This document shows positions 1-10,356 of a DNA stretch of 23,392 nt, one piece after another. Source of the DNA: Gnetum montanum (Eukaryota; Streptophyta; Gnetopsida; Gnetales; Gnetaceae); the NCBI GenBank assembly GCA_015680685.1, contig MNCI01009570.1:5632-29023 (forward strand). Reading direction: 5' to 3'. The notes below the pieces were generated by a model, which saw nothing but the letters and a program-made list of their open reading frames with translations, searched no databases and was not told the DNA's origin. Both the position numbers and the translations under genes were made by a program. The number at the start of each line of letters is the position of its first letter. The stretch's first letter is position 1.

Positions 1-378
1 AGCGAAGCTCTTGCAGTTTGTTCATTTGAGAGAGAATATTTCTCCTGAGTACCCACAGTAGGAGTTATTGAGTGTATAGATATTTATTCGAGCATTATTG
101 TACCTAAGCATGATAGTGTGTGCAGCAATAAAGATAAGCTTTCTGATAAACCTTGTAGCATTCTGGATAGATTAGATATTTTATTTATGCATTTAATATT
201 TTCAATTATTTCTTAAATGTTTTCTAGTAATTAAGCTAATGAGGTAGTTAAATAAGATAAGCCAAATAGATTAAACACATAAGTACGACCACTTCGAGTG
301 TAACATGTATTTGCTTGGTAATCCTAGCAGCATTATTGCTTGGTATGCCCAGTAGTGTAGCGCTTGGTAACTTAGCAA
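1..378. other. Unassigned AT-rich flank left of the first LTR copy
   Basis: No open frame, RNA gene or clear repeat was recognised here. The stretch is AT-rich. Between about 310 and 375 it has a short imperfect repetition of a GCTTGGTA-type word. It shows no similarity to the sequence left of the second LTR copy at 2308, which is why the LTR boundary is placed at 379. It may be host DNA or part of an older transposon. Confidence 0.4.
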
Positions 379-733
379 TGGATACATGGATTTAGGATGT
401 GTGTGGAAAGTGGGACTGGTTGTTTATGTTAGGACTGCTTAGATACTAATTAATTAGTAAAATTAAATTAGTTAATCCAATTACTTTTATCTCCCTTTAA
501 ATACAAAAACCATAAAATACAAAATGATAAAAATTGGATGCCTTAATTACACTTAACCATACTAGTGTACATCACAAGTGTAACTGGGAAGACAACAAAC
601 TACCTTAAGGCAAGGTTTTCTTCCTAAAAGACTAGTGCACTGGAAACTATAAAGTCCACGGAATTTGACTAGATCATGTGTGAACTCTTTGTTATTTGTA
701 TGGTTGGATGTAGGGGTACCTTACCGCTCATCA
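379..733 (+). repeat. LTR copy 1 of the outer Ty3/Gypsy family
   Basis: This 355 bp stretch begins TGGATACATGG and ends CTCATCA, giving the TG...CA ends of an LTR. It aligns along its whole length with 2308-2662, with many substitutions but similar spacing. It contains a TATA-like word (TTTAAATACAAAA near 496). It is followed directly by the gag frame at 734, without the primer-binding site that follows the second copy. A leader deletion next to the LTR is therefore inferred. That this is an LTR rather than another direct repeat is inferred from the ends, the TATA-like word and the primer site beside copy 2. Confidence 0.7.
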
Positions 734-2274
734 ATCATGATGGAGAAAGAAGGAGAGACCATGAGAGAGATGCATATAGAAGAAGGCATCCTAATGAAGA
801 AGAAGATAACCATGATGAATGAAGAGAAAGGATCAAACATGAGGGGAGAGAGCATCATCAGCATTAGAGGGATCATCACTATAATAGAGCTTACGAACTT
901 GAAGACTAGGAAGAATCCCTGTTGGCCACTCATAACATGATTAATATTAGGAAAGTTGTATACATTCCTACTAGGCATGTAAGGGATAGTCACATTAATC
1001 AACTAGATATGAATAACATTCCAAAATTTGAAGGTGGATACAATGCAGATTCACAACATCATCTCCAAGCCTTTCATGATGCCTATGTCATATAAAGCAT
1101 TGAAAATGATTGACAAAAATTGAAGTTTTTTCCTAAAAAATTCATAAAGGAAGTAGAGAGTTGGTAAAGATCCTTAGAATTGAAATCAATTCGAAGATGG
1201 AATACCATGCTAGAACTCTTCAATGACAAGTATGAAACTTATTGCAGAGTGTTAAATTTGAGAAAACAAATCTAAGGATAGAAGCAAGAAGTACATGAAT
1301 CCCTTGATGTGGTAATGGATAGGTACTATTCGTTATTATATAGGTAACCAAGCCATAGATTTTCTCAAAGGGAATAACTACGACATATCATAGATGGATA
1401 AAGGAATAAGATAAGAGAGATCCTTGGGATATATGCCCAAGGTAGACTATCCAAAATGATAGCTCAACAAATCCAATGACTCATAGACCAAGTGGTGAAA
1501 GAAGAAGAGTTAAGGAAAAGAGAATTAGCTGAGAAATATAATAAATATCAAGTGATAAGAAAAAGAAATGTAAGAATATGTAAATCATAAGGGGAAGAAA
1601 CTTTGGAAGACATGATCTAGCGAAAGACTCTACCAATTTAGAAATTAGTTAATGACATTACCATAAAAGTAGAGAAAAATGTGGGATTCTATAGATGATA
1701 AGTTTGCTATGACATAAAAGATAGTAGAGGAAAAGACTAAATAAGCCTTAAATAGAAGCAAAGACAAGAAGAAGAAGAGAAGAGCCAATGGACATGAAAA
1801 CTACAAGTATAAAGGAAAAGTTGATGTAGTATAGGAAATAATGGAATCCAATTCAAAAGATGATGAAGCATGTAAAGTGTGCCAATATGAACATTGTAAG
1901 GGATGTTACCTTGTTATGGCCACTTACAAGAGTTTAGGGCATCCGTACTTAATCCAAAGTTTTTCAAGAAATAAATGTCTAGATGATTACCTTATTCACA
2001 AGGTAATTTTTGATAGCCCTACCAATAATTGTACTATTCAAGCAGGGCTTATCCTCAATCGCAAGAGCAATACTAGCAGTAGTGGTAACAACCACAAGCA
2101 TGGGGAATGTCACCACCAAGGAAATAGTATCCATATAGGCAGCCTGATCCCTATGGATACTACATCTAATGTTCGATCTCTCTTGGAAGCACTTCTGTCC
2201 ATGCTTCCTTACCCTACTATCTACCAAAGTATCATAGATTCACTACCTTATGCATGGATTTGAATTCTTAAATA
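734..2274 (+). pseudogene. gag: Decayed gag of the outer Ty3/Gypsy element
   Basis: One reading frame (codons starting at 733, 736 and so on) gives gag-like protein from the LTR edge to about 2274. It starts with a charged Arg/Glu/His-rich segment. From about 1003 it has a capsid-like segment starting NNIPKFEGGYNADSQHHL and continuing with SWxRSLELKSIRRW and LELFNDKYETY, which resembles the Retrotrans_gag core. It ends in a Gln/Pro/Tyr-rich tail around 2041-2165. More than 30 in-frame stops interrupt it. Nearly all are explained by C-to-T or G-to-A changes of CAA, CAG, CGA or TGG, and no frameshift is needed. No zinc knuckle, protease or polymerase follows before the second LTR copy at 2308. 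The retrotransposon origin is clear; the middle part (about 1560-1980) is less certain. Confidence 0.7.
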
Positions 2275-2307
2275 CCCCAACTAGTAGTTGGTTCATCATT
2301 CCAATAG

Positions 2308-2662
2308 TGGATACATGGGTTCAAGATGCATACGAAAAGTGGGACTGAATGCTTATGTTAGGACTAGTTAAAGGCTAGTTAAGTAGTTAAATTAAATTAG
2401 TCATTAAAATACTTCATCTCTCTATTTAAGTACCAAAGAACATAAAACATAAAATGATAAAAATCATATGCCTCAATTACACTTAACGATACCTTTGTAC
2501 ATCACAAGTGTAATTGGGAAGACAATGAATGATCTTTGGGCAAGGTTCACTACCTAGAAGACTAGTGCACTGGAAATTATAGAGTTCGTGGAATTAGATC
2601 GGATTGCATGTGAATGCTTCATGATTTGTATGGTTGGATGTATAGGTACCTTGACCACTCAT
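2308..2662 (+). repeat. LTR copy 2 of the outer family, split by the large element
   Basis: This is the second copy of the ~355 bp LTR at 379-733. It begins TGGATACATGGG and carries the word CTATTTAAGTACC as a TATA-like box. The large element entered two bases before its end: the last two bases (CA) lie at 22520-22521, after the duplicated CTCAT. A tRNA-Asp-like primer site begins at 22523, so this copy is a 5' LTR. The sequence just left of it is not purine-rich, so it does not look like the 3' LTR of the gag fragment at 734-2274. Confidence 0.7.
2658..2662. repeat. Target-site duplication, left copy (CTCAT)
   Basis: The five bases CTCAT directly precede the TG of the left LTR. The same five bases follow the CA of the right LTR at 22515-22519. 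A perfect 5 bp duplication is usual for Ty3/Gypsy integrases and fixes both ends of the element. Confidence 0.95.
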
Positions 2663-3215
2663 TGTATTGACCTAAATCATGAGTGTAAGGCTAGAAGGGG
2701 AAACAAACACTGAAAGATTGTCGGGCAGACACAGCTGACCTTGCCTTCGCCTGAGGGCAAGCTGGAAAAGAAAACGAAGGCAGAGTGCCTTGGATGGTCT
2801 ACACGCAAATCAACCAATGACTTCCCTGAATGTAAACTATGGTTTGCGCTGGGGTTATCGTAACAAAATGTAAATAGTGCATGTGAAATGTAACAAAACT
2901 GGTATTTCAAACAGAACATAAATAGAACGTAAGCTAAATGTAAAATAAAGTAAGCAATATAATGGTTGGCAAAAATGAATTGTATTGTATTGCTTAGAAA
3001 AGATGTGCACCGGTCAAAGTGTAGCTGCACGTGTGGATGGCAAGTCAAGCGCCAAGCCCTAGGATGATGTGATGCATTTCAGAAGTGTTTGGATGGTGGG
3101 AGTCAAGTGTGCCTGAGCACCCAAGGATTGCTGGTCTAAATTTCCTAAGTTGTATGTTTTCAGAATTGCCAATGTCCAAAATTGCCAAACCCCTGGTTCA
3201 TATGAATTGATAGGG

Positions 3216-3223
3216 TATTTATA
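3216..3223 (-). promoter_or_regulatory. LTR TATA box
   Basis: On the - strand this reads TATAAATA inside CCTATAAATACCC, a strong plant TATA box. The same word stands at 21264-21271 in the other LTR. Transcription would be expected to begin roughly 30 bp further left, near 3185 (and 21235), which would make U3 about 1.2 kb. Confidence 0.65.
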
Positions 3224-3673
3224 GGGCTGGGCTAGGCTCGGGTGTGAAATTCAAGAATGGAATCAATGACTAGGAGATGAGAGGAAAGCAGATCAAGTGA
3301 CATGTGTCCAATGGATAGCTGTATGTGAGTTGGACATGTGTGAGCAAGCTACATTCTAGACCAGGTACATTGTATCTTACAACATGCGAAAACTCACTCA
3401 AGTTAGCTCATGCTCATGGCTCATACAATTCAAAGCATAAGAGCTCAACGAATGACAAATGATGAAAATTTACAATGAAATGACAATGTACAACAAGAGA
3501 AATTGACTCTGGCTCACTTGAAACTTTTGGATCTTTGAATTGACTACTGCAGGATGTTGATTTGAGTGATTCTATGACTGTTTGAGGTGTCTTCCCCTGA
3601 CAAGAACTTCCAGTGTGAGGTGGTTTTATCATAGGGTGTCCTCAGCGTGTGCATGCTACACTCACACTACACT

Positions 3674-4256
3674 CATGCTGCAGCGTGTCCCTAGCATGAC
3701 CTTAGCATGAGTGACTTGAAAGTGATGCATTTCACTCAAGATTTTGATTTTTGAGTAGAATAGTTTCCTATCTGTGTCTGACCTTGAGAGTGATTTGAAA
3801 TTTGGAATTTGAGCCTAGATGTACCTTGCTTGGAGCTACTTTTGGCAGCTCACGCTGGACTCATGCTGTAGCATGACCACAGCATGAGCCACACAAACCA
3901 CCATTTTTGGACTCAAAAACTAAAATTCTGAAGGCTGAAGGTTGAAGTTATCCACAATGAACTCTCAGGGTGACTTGCTCTTTAGAAATCAAGTCATTTT
4001 GACTTAGTTTTGAGACTCCCAGAGTTGGTCATGCTGGACTCACGCTGCAGCGTGTCCCCACTGTGACCACAGCGTGACCTGCAGCGTGTGTGTGGAAGTG
4101 TGAATAGTTTGTCTTCAAATTTGAATTTCTGAATGCTGAAACCTAGAGTCAATATCAGTGGCCCTTGGGGATGGCTTGCACTCTCATATTTTGACCATTT
4201 TTAACTTGGTTTGGAGGCTTCTAGGGTTGGTCACGTTGGACTCATGTTGCAGCATG
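3674..4256. repeat. Four diverged tandem units with palindromic cores in U3 (left LTR)
   Basis: Cores related to the 14 bp palindrome CACGCTGCAGCGTG lie at 3674, 3862, 4041 (perfect) and 4243, spaced 188, 179 and 202 bp. Flanking words such as TTGGTCACGCTGGACTCA before the core and GACCACAGCGTGA after it are shared between units. The other LTR keeps an even 202 bp spacing, so this copy has small deletions. Confidence 0.75.
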
Positions 4257-4429
4257 ACCACAGCGTGCCCTATAGTGTGAGTGTGAAAATTTGCAATTTC
4301 CAACATGTGTTGCCTAGGATAAGCCAGCATGAGTGAGCTTGACTTAGTCAAATTATTACCTCCCAAAGGTCAAGAGGGCTTTGAGTTGTTCTCGCTTCAA
4401 AGTGTTAGGCTGAAATTAGTGGTGTTTCA

Positions 4430-4442
4430 TTGGTCCCTCTTT
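4430..4442 (-). other. Polypurine tract candidate
   Basis: Directly before the 3' LTR, in the element's direction, the - strand reads AAAGAGGGACCAA. A purine-rich run at this place is where plus-strand DNA synthesis starts in LTR retrotransposons. Two cytosines interrupt the run. An 11 bp inverted repeat (4439-4449 and 4473-4483) overlaps its left part. Confidence 0.6.
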
Positions 4443-5631
4443 GTTGATGTCTGGAGGAATCCACCTGAGAGGCATCAACAAAGAAGTGAAAAACACCATG
4501 AACAACCAAGTACCAAGCATTATCTATCGGCCCTTGGCTGGATGTCATCGCATCATATTCAAAAGTACATGGGATTGGGGGAATGTAGTTCAAGATGCAA
4601 GGGGATATGATTGTATCTGGGGAAATCAAGGGTTGATCAAGGGATATGATTGCTATTGGAATTGTGAAATAGGAATGCTCTCATGTGAACAAGTTATATC
4701 ATTGGTCCTTGTCAATAGTTGGTTTTTAGCAGACTCGAAGCCAAGACATAGGAGGTGCATTCTTTGGAGAAACAAGACTCTTATAGAGTGTGTACGGGGC
4801 CCATTGTAAATAGCCAAAGCCACGCAATGATGTGCAACATGATCTCTTTGAGACATGAGTGTAACTGTTTTCCAAGACAAATGCCTTCTCGCCTAGGGCT
4901 TGTATGAGAATAGCCAATAGTCTTTAGTTTATGATGTCAATGGGGTCATGAAGACCTTTTTCATGCATTTTTCTCTTTGACCTTTTTGTTCTTTTTTTTT
5001 GTTTCTTCTTTTGTTTTTGTTTTTGTTTTCCTTTTGATGTTTTCTTTTCTATTTTCTTTTTTCTTGTTCTCTTTGGTCTTTTTGAAAGAGCTTGCTTTTA
5101 GTGTCATGCTCATGCTCGAGCATTTGCATTTTGCATCATGTACCATGTATTGTGTTTTGCATTGTGACTACTTAGAGAGTCACAGTGTGCAATAGTATAA
5201 CAAGGATTTTTTGGGATGTGCATTAAGGGGGTGTATTTTGAATAGGGTAAGGGGAGCATGATGGGGAAATAGGGGATGCATCAGGATTAGGAAATGTACT
5301 TATGAATGAATTGATTAACCCAGTTGTAGGCATTAGGAAAAATGTGATACCTTGTTGTCATGATGAAGTGCATCTATGCGCGAACGCCTCAAGTGTGTCA
5401 TCCTACAAACACAACTCCAAGAAGACAAGAGAAAACACAAATGAAATGGTTAACTAAGCACTTTAAACTTGGATATGGAGCCATCGTGTGCAATTTCAAA
5501 GCAAATAAAGTCATGAAGAACATCAACTTCATCAGGGTCCATGGAACAAATTATGCAACAAGTCTTTATGAAAAAGGCACAGCTAATTGTAGCAACACTT
5601 CTTTTCAAGTTTTTCCTGGTCGTCAATGATG
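4443..5631 (-). other. 3' untranslated region of the large element
   Basis: No supported coding region was found between integrase and the 3' LTR on either strand. Short frames exist (for example + 5360-5629, 89 codons) but match nothing recognisable. The stretch from about 4977 to 5090 is almost pure pyrimidine on the + strand, so purine in the element's RNA. Tat elements often carry long, fast-changing 3' UTRs. Confidence 0.6.
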
Positions 5632-6200
5632 TCGCCAGTTTATAGTCTTAGTGGACTGTTGTGGATTAGTTTTATGTCATAACCCTTTGGACGGTGCCAA
5701 TTTAGCATCATAGTGGATGGTGTGCTACTAGTTTATAGTCATAGTGGACTATGAAGAGGCAAACCAGTTTATAGTCTTAGTGGACTCTGGGTGCTAGTTT
5801 TATGTCATGGCGGACAATCGTGGCATTTTAGTGTAATACTGGATAAGGCTTTGTGGTGTCATTTTAGTGTCATGAATCCAGGACACTCTGTGATGCCAGT
5901 TTCAAGTCATAACCCCAGGACCATTCTGTAATATCAGTTTTAAGTCATCATGCCAGGACTATTCTGTGGTGTCAATTTTAAGTCGTGATGCTAGGATTGT
6001 TCTGTGGTATCAGTTTTAAGTCATGATGCCAGGATTGTTATGTGGTATCAGTTTTAAGTCATGATGCCAGGACTGTTCTGTGGTATCAGTTTTAAGTCAT
6101 GATGCCAAGACTATTCACCAGTATTAGTTTTAAGTCATGATTCTAGGACTATTCTGTGGTATTAGTTTTAGGTCATGATGCCAGGACTGTTACGTACCTC
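5632..6200. repeat. 38 bp tandem repeat array in the 3' UTR
   Basis: Diverged tandem units share the core CAGTTTTAAGTCATGATGCC followed by AGGACTGTTCTGTGGTAT. The clearest units, at about 5900-6190, repeat every 38 bp. Towards 5632 the units become more diverged, with cores such as CAGTTTATAGTCTTAGTGGAC. The array begins right after the pol stop at 6208-6210. Tandem arrays in 3' UTRs are known for plant Tat/Ogre elements and can seed satellite DNA. Confidence 0.85.
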
Positions 6201-6207
6201 AATTTTA

Positions 6208-7650
6208 TTAGACATAGTACCGTTTCAGGTACAAATGATTTGTAGGATTAGCAAACTCATTCCCATCCATGTCAGCAAGTTTGAATGCTTTGTTATTATA
6301 TGCCTTGGTGACTAAGTAAGGCCCTTCCCAGTTAGCTGAGAATTTGTCTGGATGTTCACGGGTGGCTTTAAGGACTAAGTATCCTTCTTTAATGGGGCGC
6401 TTGTGTAGATCGTGTTTGTGTCACTGCCACTGTTGTCTTTGGTTCCATTCAATTTGATCAAGCATTCGCACATGTTCTTCCTCTACTGAGTCAAGGTTAG
6501 CAATGCGTAGTTCATTTTTTTGACTTTCATCGAGGAGGCTTGAGAGAGCTATTCGCAATGATGGAACTTGTAACTCCAAAGGTAAAACAGCTTCAGATCC
6601 ATACACAAGACTATATGGTGTTTTACCTATAGATGTGCGATGTGTCATTCTATGTGCTCACAATGCATAGACCAATTGTTCATGCCATCATTTCTTGTTC
6701 TGATTAAGCATATTTTTGATCACCATGATGACAGTTTTATTTGTAGCCCCTGCTTGGCCATTGCTCTGTGGGTAGTAAGGTGATGAGAATGCATGTTTAA
6801 TACCCAGGCTTTCACAAACACTTTTAGTATCTGCACTACTGAATTGTGGCCCATTATCAGTAACGATGGTCATTGGAATACCAAAATGAGTCATGATATT
6901 TTCTATTATGAAGGTGCAAATATGTTTTAAAGTGGTCTTCCTAAGAGGGATGGCTTCTACCCATTTTGTGAAGTATTCAGTTGTTGTGATAATAAAGCTA
7001 TGTCTGATAGAGGATTATGGCGTTATTGGTCTAGTTAAGTCTAATCCCCATTTTTGGAATGGCCATGTGATTTGTGTTGTGTGTAATTCGTTAGGGGGCA
7101 CATGTATTAGATTACCATGTCTTTGGTGAGTGTCACATGTTTTAACCTTGGAGATGTAATCGTATTCCATGTGTGGCCAGTAGTAGCCTAAGCACCTAAT
7201 CTTTGTTGCCATTGCTTTGGGTGCTATATGCCCTCCACAAAGTCCTTTGTGGACTTGTTCTACGATCATTTGATTGTCAATGCTACTAACGCACATTAGC
7301 AGAATGCCTTCATAAGATTTGCAACACAAGGTGTCTACTATTAACGCATAATGCAGGGAACGTTTCCACATGGCATCCTTTTGAGCATTTGGCAAGTGTT
7401 GTGGAGGTTCGCCTCTTAGAAGGTACTCTTCGATGTCATCGTACCATTCTATCGTGCGTGTTGTACTAACGGATGCAATAGGCATTTCATCAAGAGTGTT
7501 AGTTATAGGTTCGACACAATTTGTGATAGAGCTAGGAAATGCATGGAACATTTCGTGTGTCATGTTTAGGGCTAGTGTAGCAAGTGCATCGGCAACTATG
7601 TTTTTGCTTCTAGGGACATGTTGTATATCGATTTCTACTAGTTGCCTTAC
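6208..7650 (-). pseudogene. int: Integrase domain of pol, broken
   Basis: From about 7640 the frame starts with a tether (VEIDIQHVPRSKNIVADALA) closing the RNase H part. The zinc-binding segment follows, with VHKGLCGGHI and KVKTCDTHQRH, in which the last cysteine of the usual pair is a histidine. The core has WGLDLTRP and IVTDNGPQFSS with both catalytic aspartates. The third acidic residue is lost: SNGQAGATNK has Gly (codon 6748-6750) where Glu is expected. After TPYSLVYGSEAVLP the C-terminal part has WEGPYLVTKAY and ends LKRYYV before TAA at 6208-6210. Stops in frame lie near 7014, 6686, 6655 and 6419. This copy cannot integrate DNA by itself. Confidence 0.9.
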
Positions 7651-7664
7651 ATCAAATGTTTGGT

Positions 7665-8010
7665 CAAATCAAAATACGGTTGTAAATGGAGAGCCTTACA
7701 TGCGTAAACCTCAGCAACTTGATTAATGACTAATTGTGAATCCCCTCGAACTACAAGAAGTGAGATTCCCGAAGTTAAAGCTGCTTGAAGACCTCTAAGA
7801 AGACCTTTGTATTCTGCTATGTTATTAGTGCAAGAAAGGTTTAATCGATAGGCGAATGGTTGAATTTTTCTAGAGGGGTGTATTAAAATAGCTGCAGCAC
7901 TTCCTGCTCAGGAAGTTGAGGCTCCATTGAAATAGAGGATTTCCTCATAGTTGTCGAGTACGGTGTCTATGCTATTAACATTCTCATTTGGGAATTCAGG
8001 GTTTATTGTT
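7665..8010 (-). pseudogene. Second, archaeal-type RNase H (aRNH) of pol, broken
   Basis: The translation contains EEILYFNGAS, AILIHPSRK, FAYRLNLSCTNNIAEYKGLL, LQAALTSGI and VVRGDSQLVINQV. This series matches the additional RNase H that Tat-lineage elements carry after the ordinary one. The first catalytic Asp is Asn (FNGA, codon 7926-7928). The Glu of AEY and the Asp of GDS remain. One TGA interrupts the frame a few codons after FNGAS, and a frameshift near 7670 separates it from the integrase frame. The domain is thought to help remove RNA primers and template during reverse transcription. Confidence 0.85.
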
Positions 8011-8501
8011 GCTTAATTGTGCGTTGGTGAGACAGTTAGTTGTGTGACTATTGCTTGATCTTTTGTGGAAGATTGAGCGACATAGTGCAAGTCAAGCTCT
8101 GCGATCATCACTGTCCACCTAGCTATCCTATTTGACTCATAGATGTTATTAGTGATGGCACATAGTACATTATCCTTGCAAATGATGTAAACCTGATTAT
8201 AGAAGAGATAATGCCACCATTTCTTCAAGGAGAAGATGAGGGTGAGGCATGATTTCTCTACGTTGTTGTATCATTGTTCATAGGCAATTAATGCGTGGCT
8301 TAGGTAATATACAAGGATTTCGATTCCATCCTCACGTTTTTGACAAAGCATCGATGCAATGGAGGAATTAGAAGTTGCAAGGTAGATGTAGAAAGGTTTA
8401 TCACTTTGTGAAGGATAAACAGTTGGTAGTTGAGCCAACTCTTGTTTTATGTTCTTGAACGATTCCTGGCATTGTTGAGTCCATTGGAAATGCACATTCT
8501 T
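8011..8501 (-). pseudogene. Ordinary Gypsy-type RNase H part of pol, broken
   Basis: After the RT connection this part reads WTQQCQESFKNIKQEL, YIYLATSNSSIASMLCQ, VYYLSHAL, KKWWHYLFYNQVYII and RIARWTVMIAELDLHYV, the usual order of the Gypsy RNase H. As is common in Tat elements it looks degenerate: the first active-site Asp is absent in the YIYLATSNSS segment. A stop interrupts the frame just after SHALIAYEQ, and another (8010-8012) ends it before the second RNase H. Confidence 0.85.
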
Positions 8502-9692
8502 TCATAAAAGGTGTTGCATGGGACTCAACCTATCCATCATTCTTTCGATAAAGCATCTGATGAATTGCAGTCTACCTTGGAGGCCACGTAGTTCGGTGAG
8601 GTTTCTGGGTGGTTGCATATTGGTTATTGCTTTAACCTTATCGGGGTCTACCCATATCTTTGTTTTGGAGACTAGGAAGCCAAGCATTTTTCCTGTTTTA
8701 ACACCAAAGACACATTTCTTTGGGTTAAGCCTAAGATCGTATTTGAGACAACGCTTAAGCACTAAGTCTAGATCTTTTGCATGCTGTCTAGGCATTTTTG
8801 ATTTAACCACGATGTTGTTAAGATAGTCATTAAGCAAATTGAGCATGTAATCACTAAATAGGTATGTCATTACTCGCTGATATGTAGCACTTGCATTTTT
8901 AAGACCAAATGGCATCATCGTATAACAGAATGTGCCAGGTGTCATAAAAGTTATCCTAAGTTGATGTTCCAGATTGATTCTTATTTGATTATAGCCCAAA
9001 AATCCATCCATAAAGGATAATAGTGCATGCCCAGCAGTCGTGTCAATAAGTTGATCAATGCTAGTTAATACGAAATCATCCTTTATAGTGGCTACATTGA
9101 GATCACAGAAGTTAATGCATATGCATATACTATCTTTCTTCTTAGGAACTACAACAATGTTTGATATCCAATCGGAATAATTGATGGCTTGGATGAAATT
9201 GGCTTGGTAGAGCTTTGTGATTTCAGCACGGACTGCTAACGCCACCTCGGGTCTAACCTTTCATGCTTTTTGTTTTACTGGTTTAATTTTTTCATCAAGT
9301 ATAATGTTGTGTTGAACGATTCAGGATCTAATCTTGGAATGTCAATATATGACCATGAGAACATTTTTATGTTGTCTTTTAACACTTGAGTGATGTCACC
9401 TATGAGTTGTGAGTCTAGTAAGGCATTTAATCTCAATGTTCTGGCTTCGCCATTGACCGTGGTAATGGGGATTTCAACTAGAGGATCTTCAGTGATATTG
9501 TCAGCTTCTAGATCTAGAGTTTTAGCCAGGTTTTTAGGCCAATCTAATGTTTCTTGAGTGGAGGCTATTAAATTGGTATAGGTGGATGGATTTAGATCCA
9601 AGGATTTTGGGTTGATCGCTCTTTCTACCTCCTCATATGGTCGATTGAGAGACAATGTTGAGAGGATATTCTTGATGGCCATGGTGCTCACT

Positions 9693-9697
9693 CCTGC
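9693..9697 (-). other. Candidate splice acceptor for an Ogre-like intron between protease and RT
   Basis: On the - strand a T-rich stretch ends TTAAATTGGCAG and is followed by GAGTGAGCACC and the pol frame. Ogre elements are known to splice an intron out between protease and RT. Here such an intron would hold the whole antisense gene block. No convincing donor near 16600 was identified, so this is a weak call. Confidence 0.3.
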
Positions 9698-9817
9698 CAA
9701 TTTAAAACGGGAGCAAAGTAAAAGACACCCTTTGGCAGGACAATTACAAAGTGTAAACAAACATAGGGTAATCAAACTATGTACTGACAAAATTAGGAGA
9801 TGTGACAATAGTCGTGG

Positions 9818-9831
9818 CAGTTTAAGGCCAT
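9818..9831. repeat. Single CAGTTTAAGGCCAT repeat copy at the RT side of the passenger block
   Basis: This 14-mer differs by one base from CAGTTTAAAGCCAT at 16284-16297 on the other side of the block. Both belong to the same family as the tandem arrays at 5632-6200 and 16284-16590. Confidence 0.6.
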
Positions 9832-9841
9832 ACCGGGCCAA

Positions 9842-10356
9842 TAATGTTTATGTTGACTTGTCATTTGGATTGAGTGTATGCATCATTTTTAAGTTTTAAC
9901 TTTTTTTTTGACTTTTAATTTTTGAGTGGACAATAAGTTCATGGAGATTTTAAAGTTTCATGAATTTTATGTGCATTGTTATGTATTTTCGTATGTTTAT
10001 ATATATTCATTTATTTTTGTTGTTGATTTTCTACAAATTTCTCCTCTTCTTCATAAGAATTTTGTTTTTGGGCCTCATCTCCAGAGGTTGGAATAATAAG
10101 GAATATTATGCAAGCACAAGGCAAAAAATGACATAAACAATAACATGTAGACAAAATGAAACAATGGTGAGGTAAAATAAAAATAAACATAGAAAGAGAT
10201 AGAATAAAAGACAATAAATTGAGAATATTGGAGGTTAGAAAAGAGGGTTTTTGGAGTACAAGCATAATTTTTGTTAGCATGAGTTCCTAAAAATTTGAGC
10301 AATAGCATGAGCTATAGGCAGTGTGAGCTAAGGTGTTAGCGTGAGCAAGGCCAAGC
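9842..10356 (+). promoter_or_regulatory. AT-rich putative promoter and 5' UTR of the passenger gene
   Basis: The stretch from 9890 to 10030 is very AT-rich and includes TTTATATATATTCAT at 9996-10010, a possible TATA box about 350 bp before the ATG at 10357. From 10290 the GCATGAGC/GCGTGAGC words begin. Nothing coding was recognised. The promoter role is inferred from position only. Confidence 0.3.

Larger units (their letters stand above)
2663..4429 (-). repeat. 3' LTR of the large element
   Basis: Direct repeat of 20722-22514. On the + strand it begins TGTATTGACC and ends GGTGTTTCA. Over the first 200 bp about 20 differences were counted by eye against the other LTR, mostly transitions. In the element's direction the U3 part (4429 to about 3190) carries four diverged ~180-200 bp units, each with a palindromic CACGCTGCAGCGTG-type core. 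A TATA box follows at 3216-3223, then a ~530 bp R-U5 part. Confidence 0.95.
8502..9841 (-). pseudogene. rt: Reverse transcriptase part of pol, broken, catalytic DD changed to NN
   Basis: The N-terminal part (9841 to about 9300) includes LKDNIKMFSWSYIDIPRLD, the segment preceding RT in Tat elements. A frameshift near 9295 and a TGA at 9261-9263 separate it from the main RT frame. That frame has RAEITKLYQANFIQ, WISNIVVVPKK, LLSFMDGFLGYNQI, MPFGLKNASATYQRVM, LRLNPKKCVFGV and KVKAITNMQPP. The catalytic YxDD box reads YLNN (both Asn codons at 8814-8819), so the enzyme is inactive. One G-to-A change is a CpG transition, the other is in a CAA context. The first ~50 codons of the 9841 frame may be intron or spacer, because a possible splice acceptor lies at 9693. 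Confidence 0.93.

Noticed and set aside
1841-2263. 140-codon open frame on the + strand with a Cys-rich start (CKVCQYEHCKGC)
   Set aside because: It is in another frame than the gag-like reading before and after it. The gag frame in the same DNA gives a Gln/Pro/Tyr-rich tail with CAG/CAA-type stops, which fits better. The open frame matches nothing known.
4977-5195. + strand frame starting with a run of Phe and Val
   Set aside because: It is a translation of a pyrimidine-rich simple-sequence tract.
5360-5629. 89-codon + strand frame in the 3' UTR
   Set aside because: No recognisable motif, no splice or promoter signal; likely chance.
5632-6200. Regular repeats that might recall a CRISPR array
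   Set aside because: Units are directly tandem without unique spacers, and the setting is a plant retrotransposon 3' UTR.
9582-9899. 105-codon + strand frame opposite the RT N-terminus
   Set aside because: Shadow of the pol frame on the other strand.
10011-10308. Hydrophobic - strand frames upstream of the passenger gene
   Set aside because: They arise from AT-rich sequence opposite the putative promoter and lie between pol and the cargo without any family resemblance.
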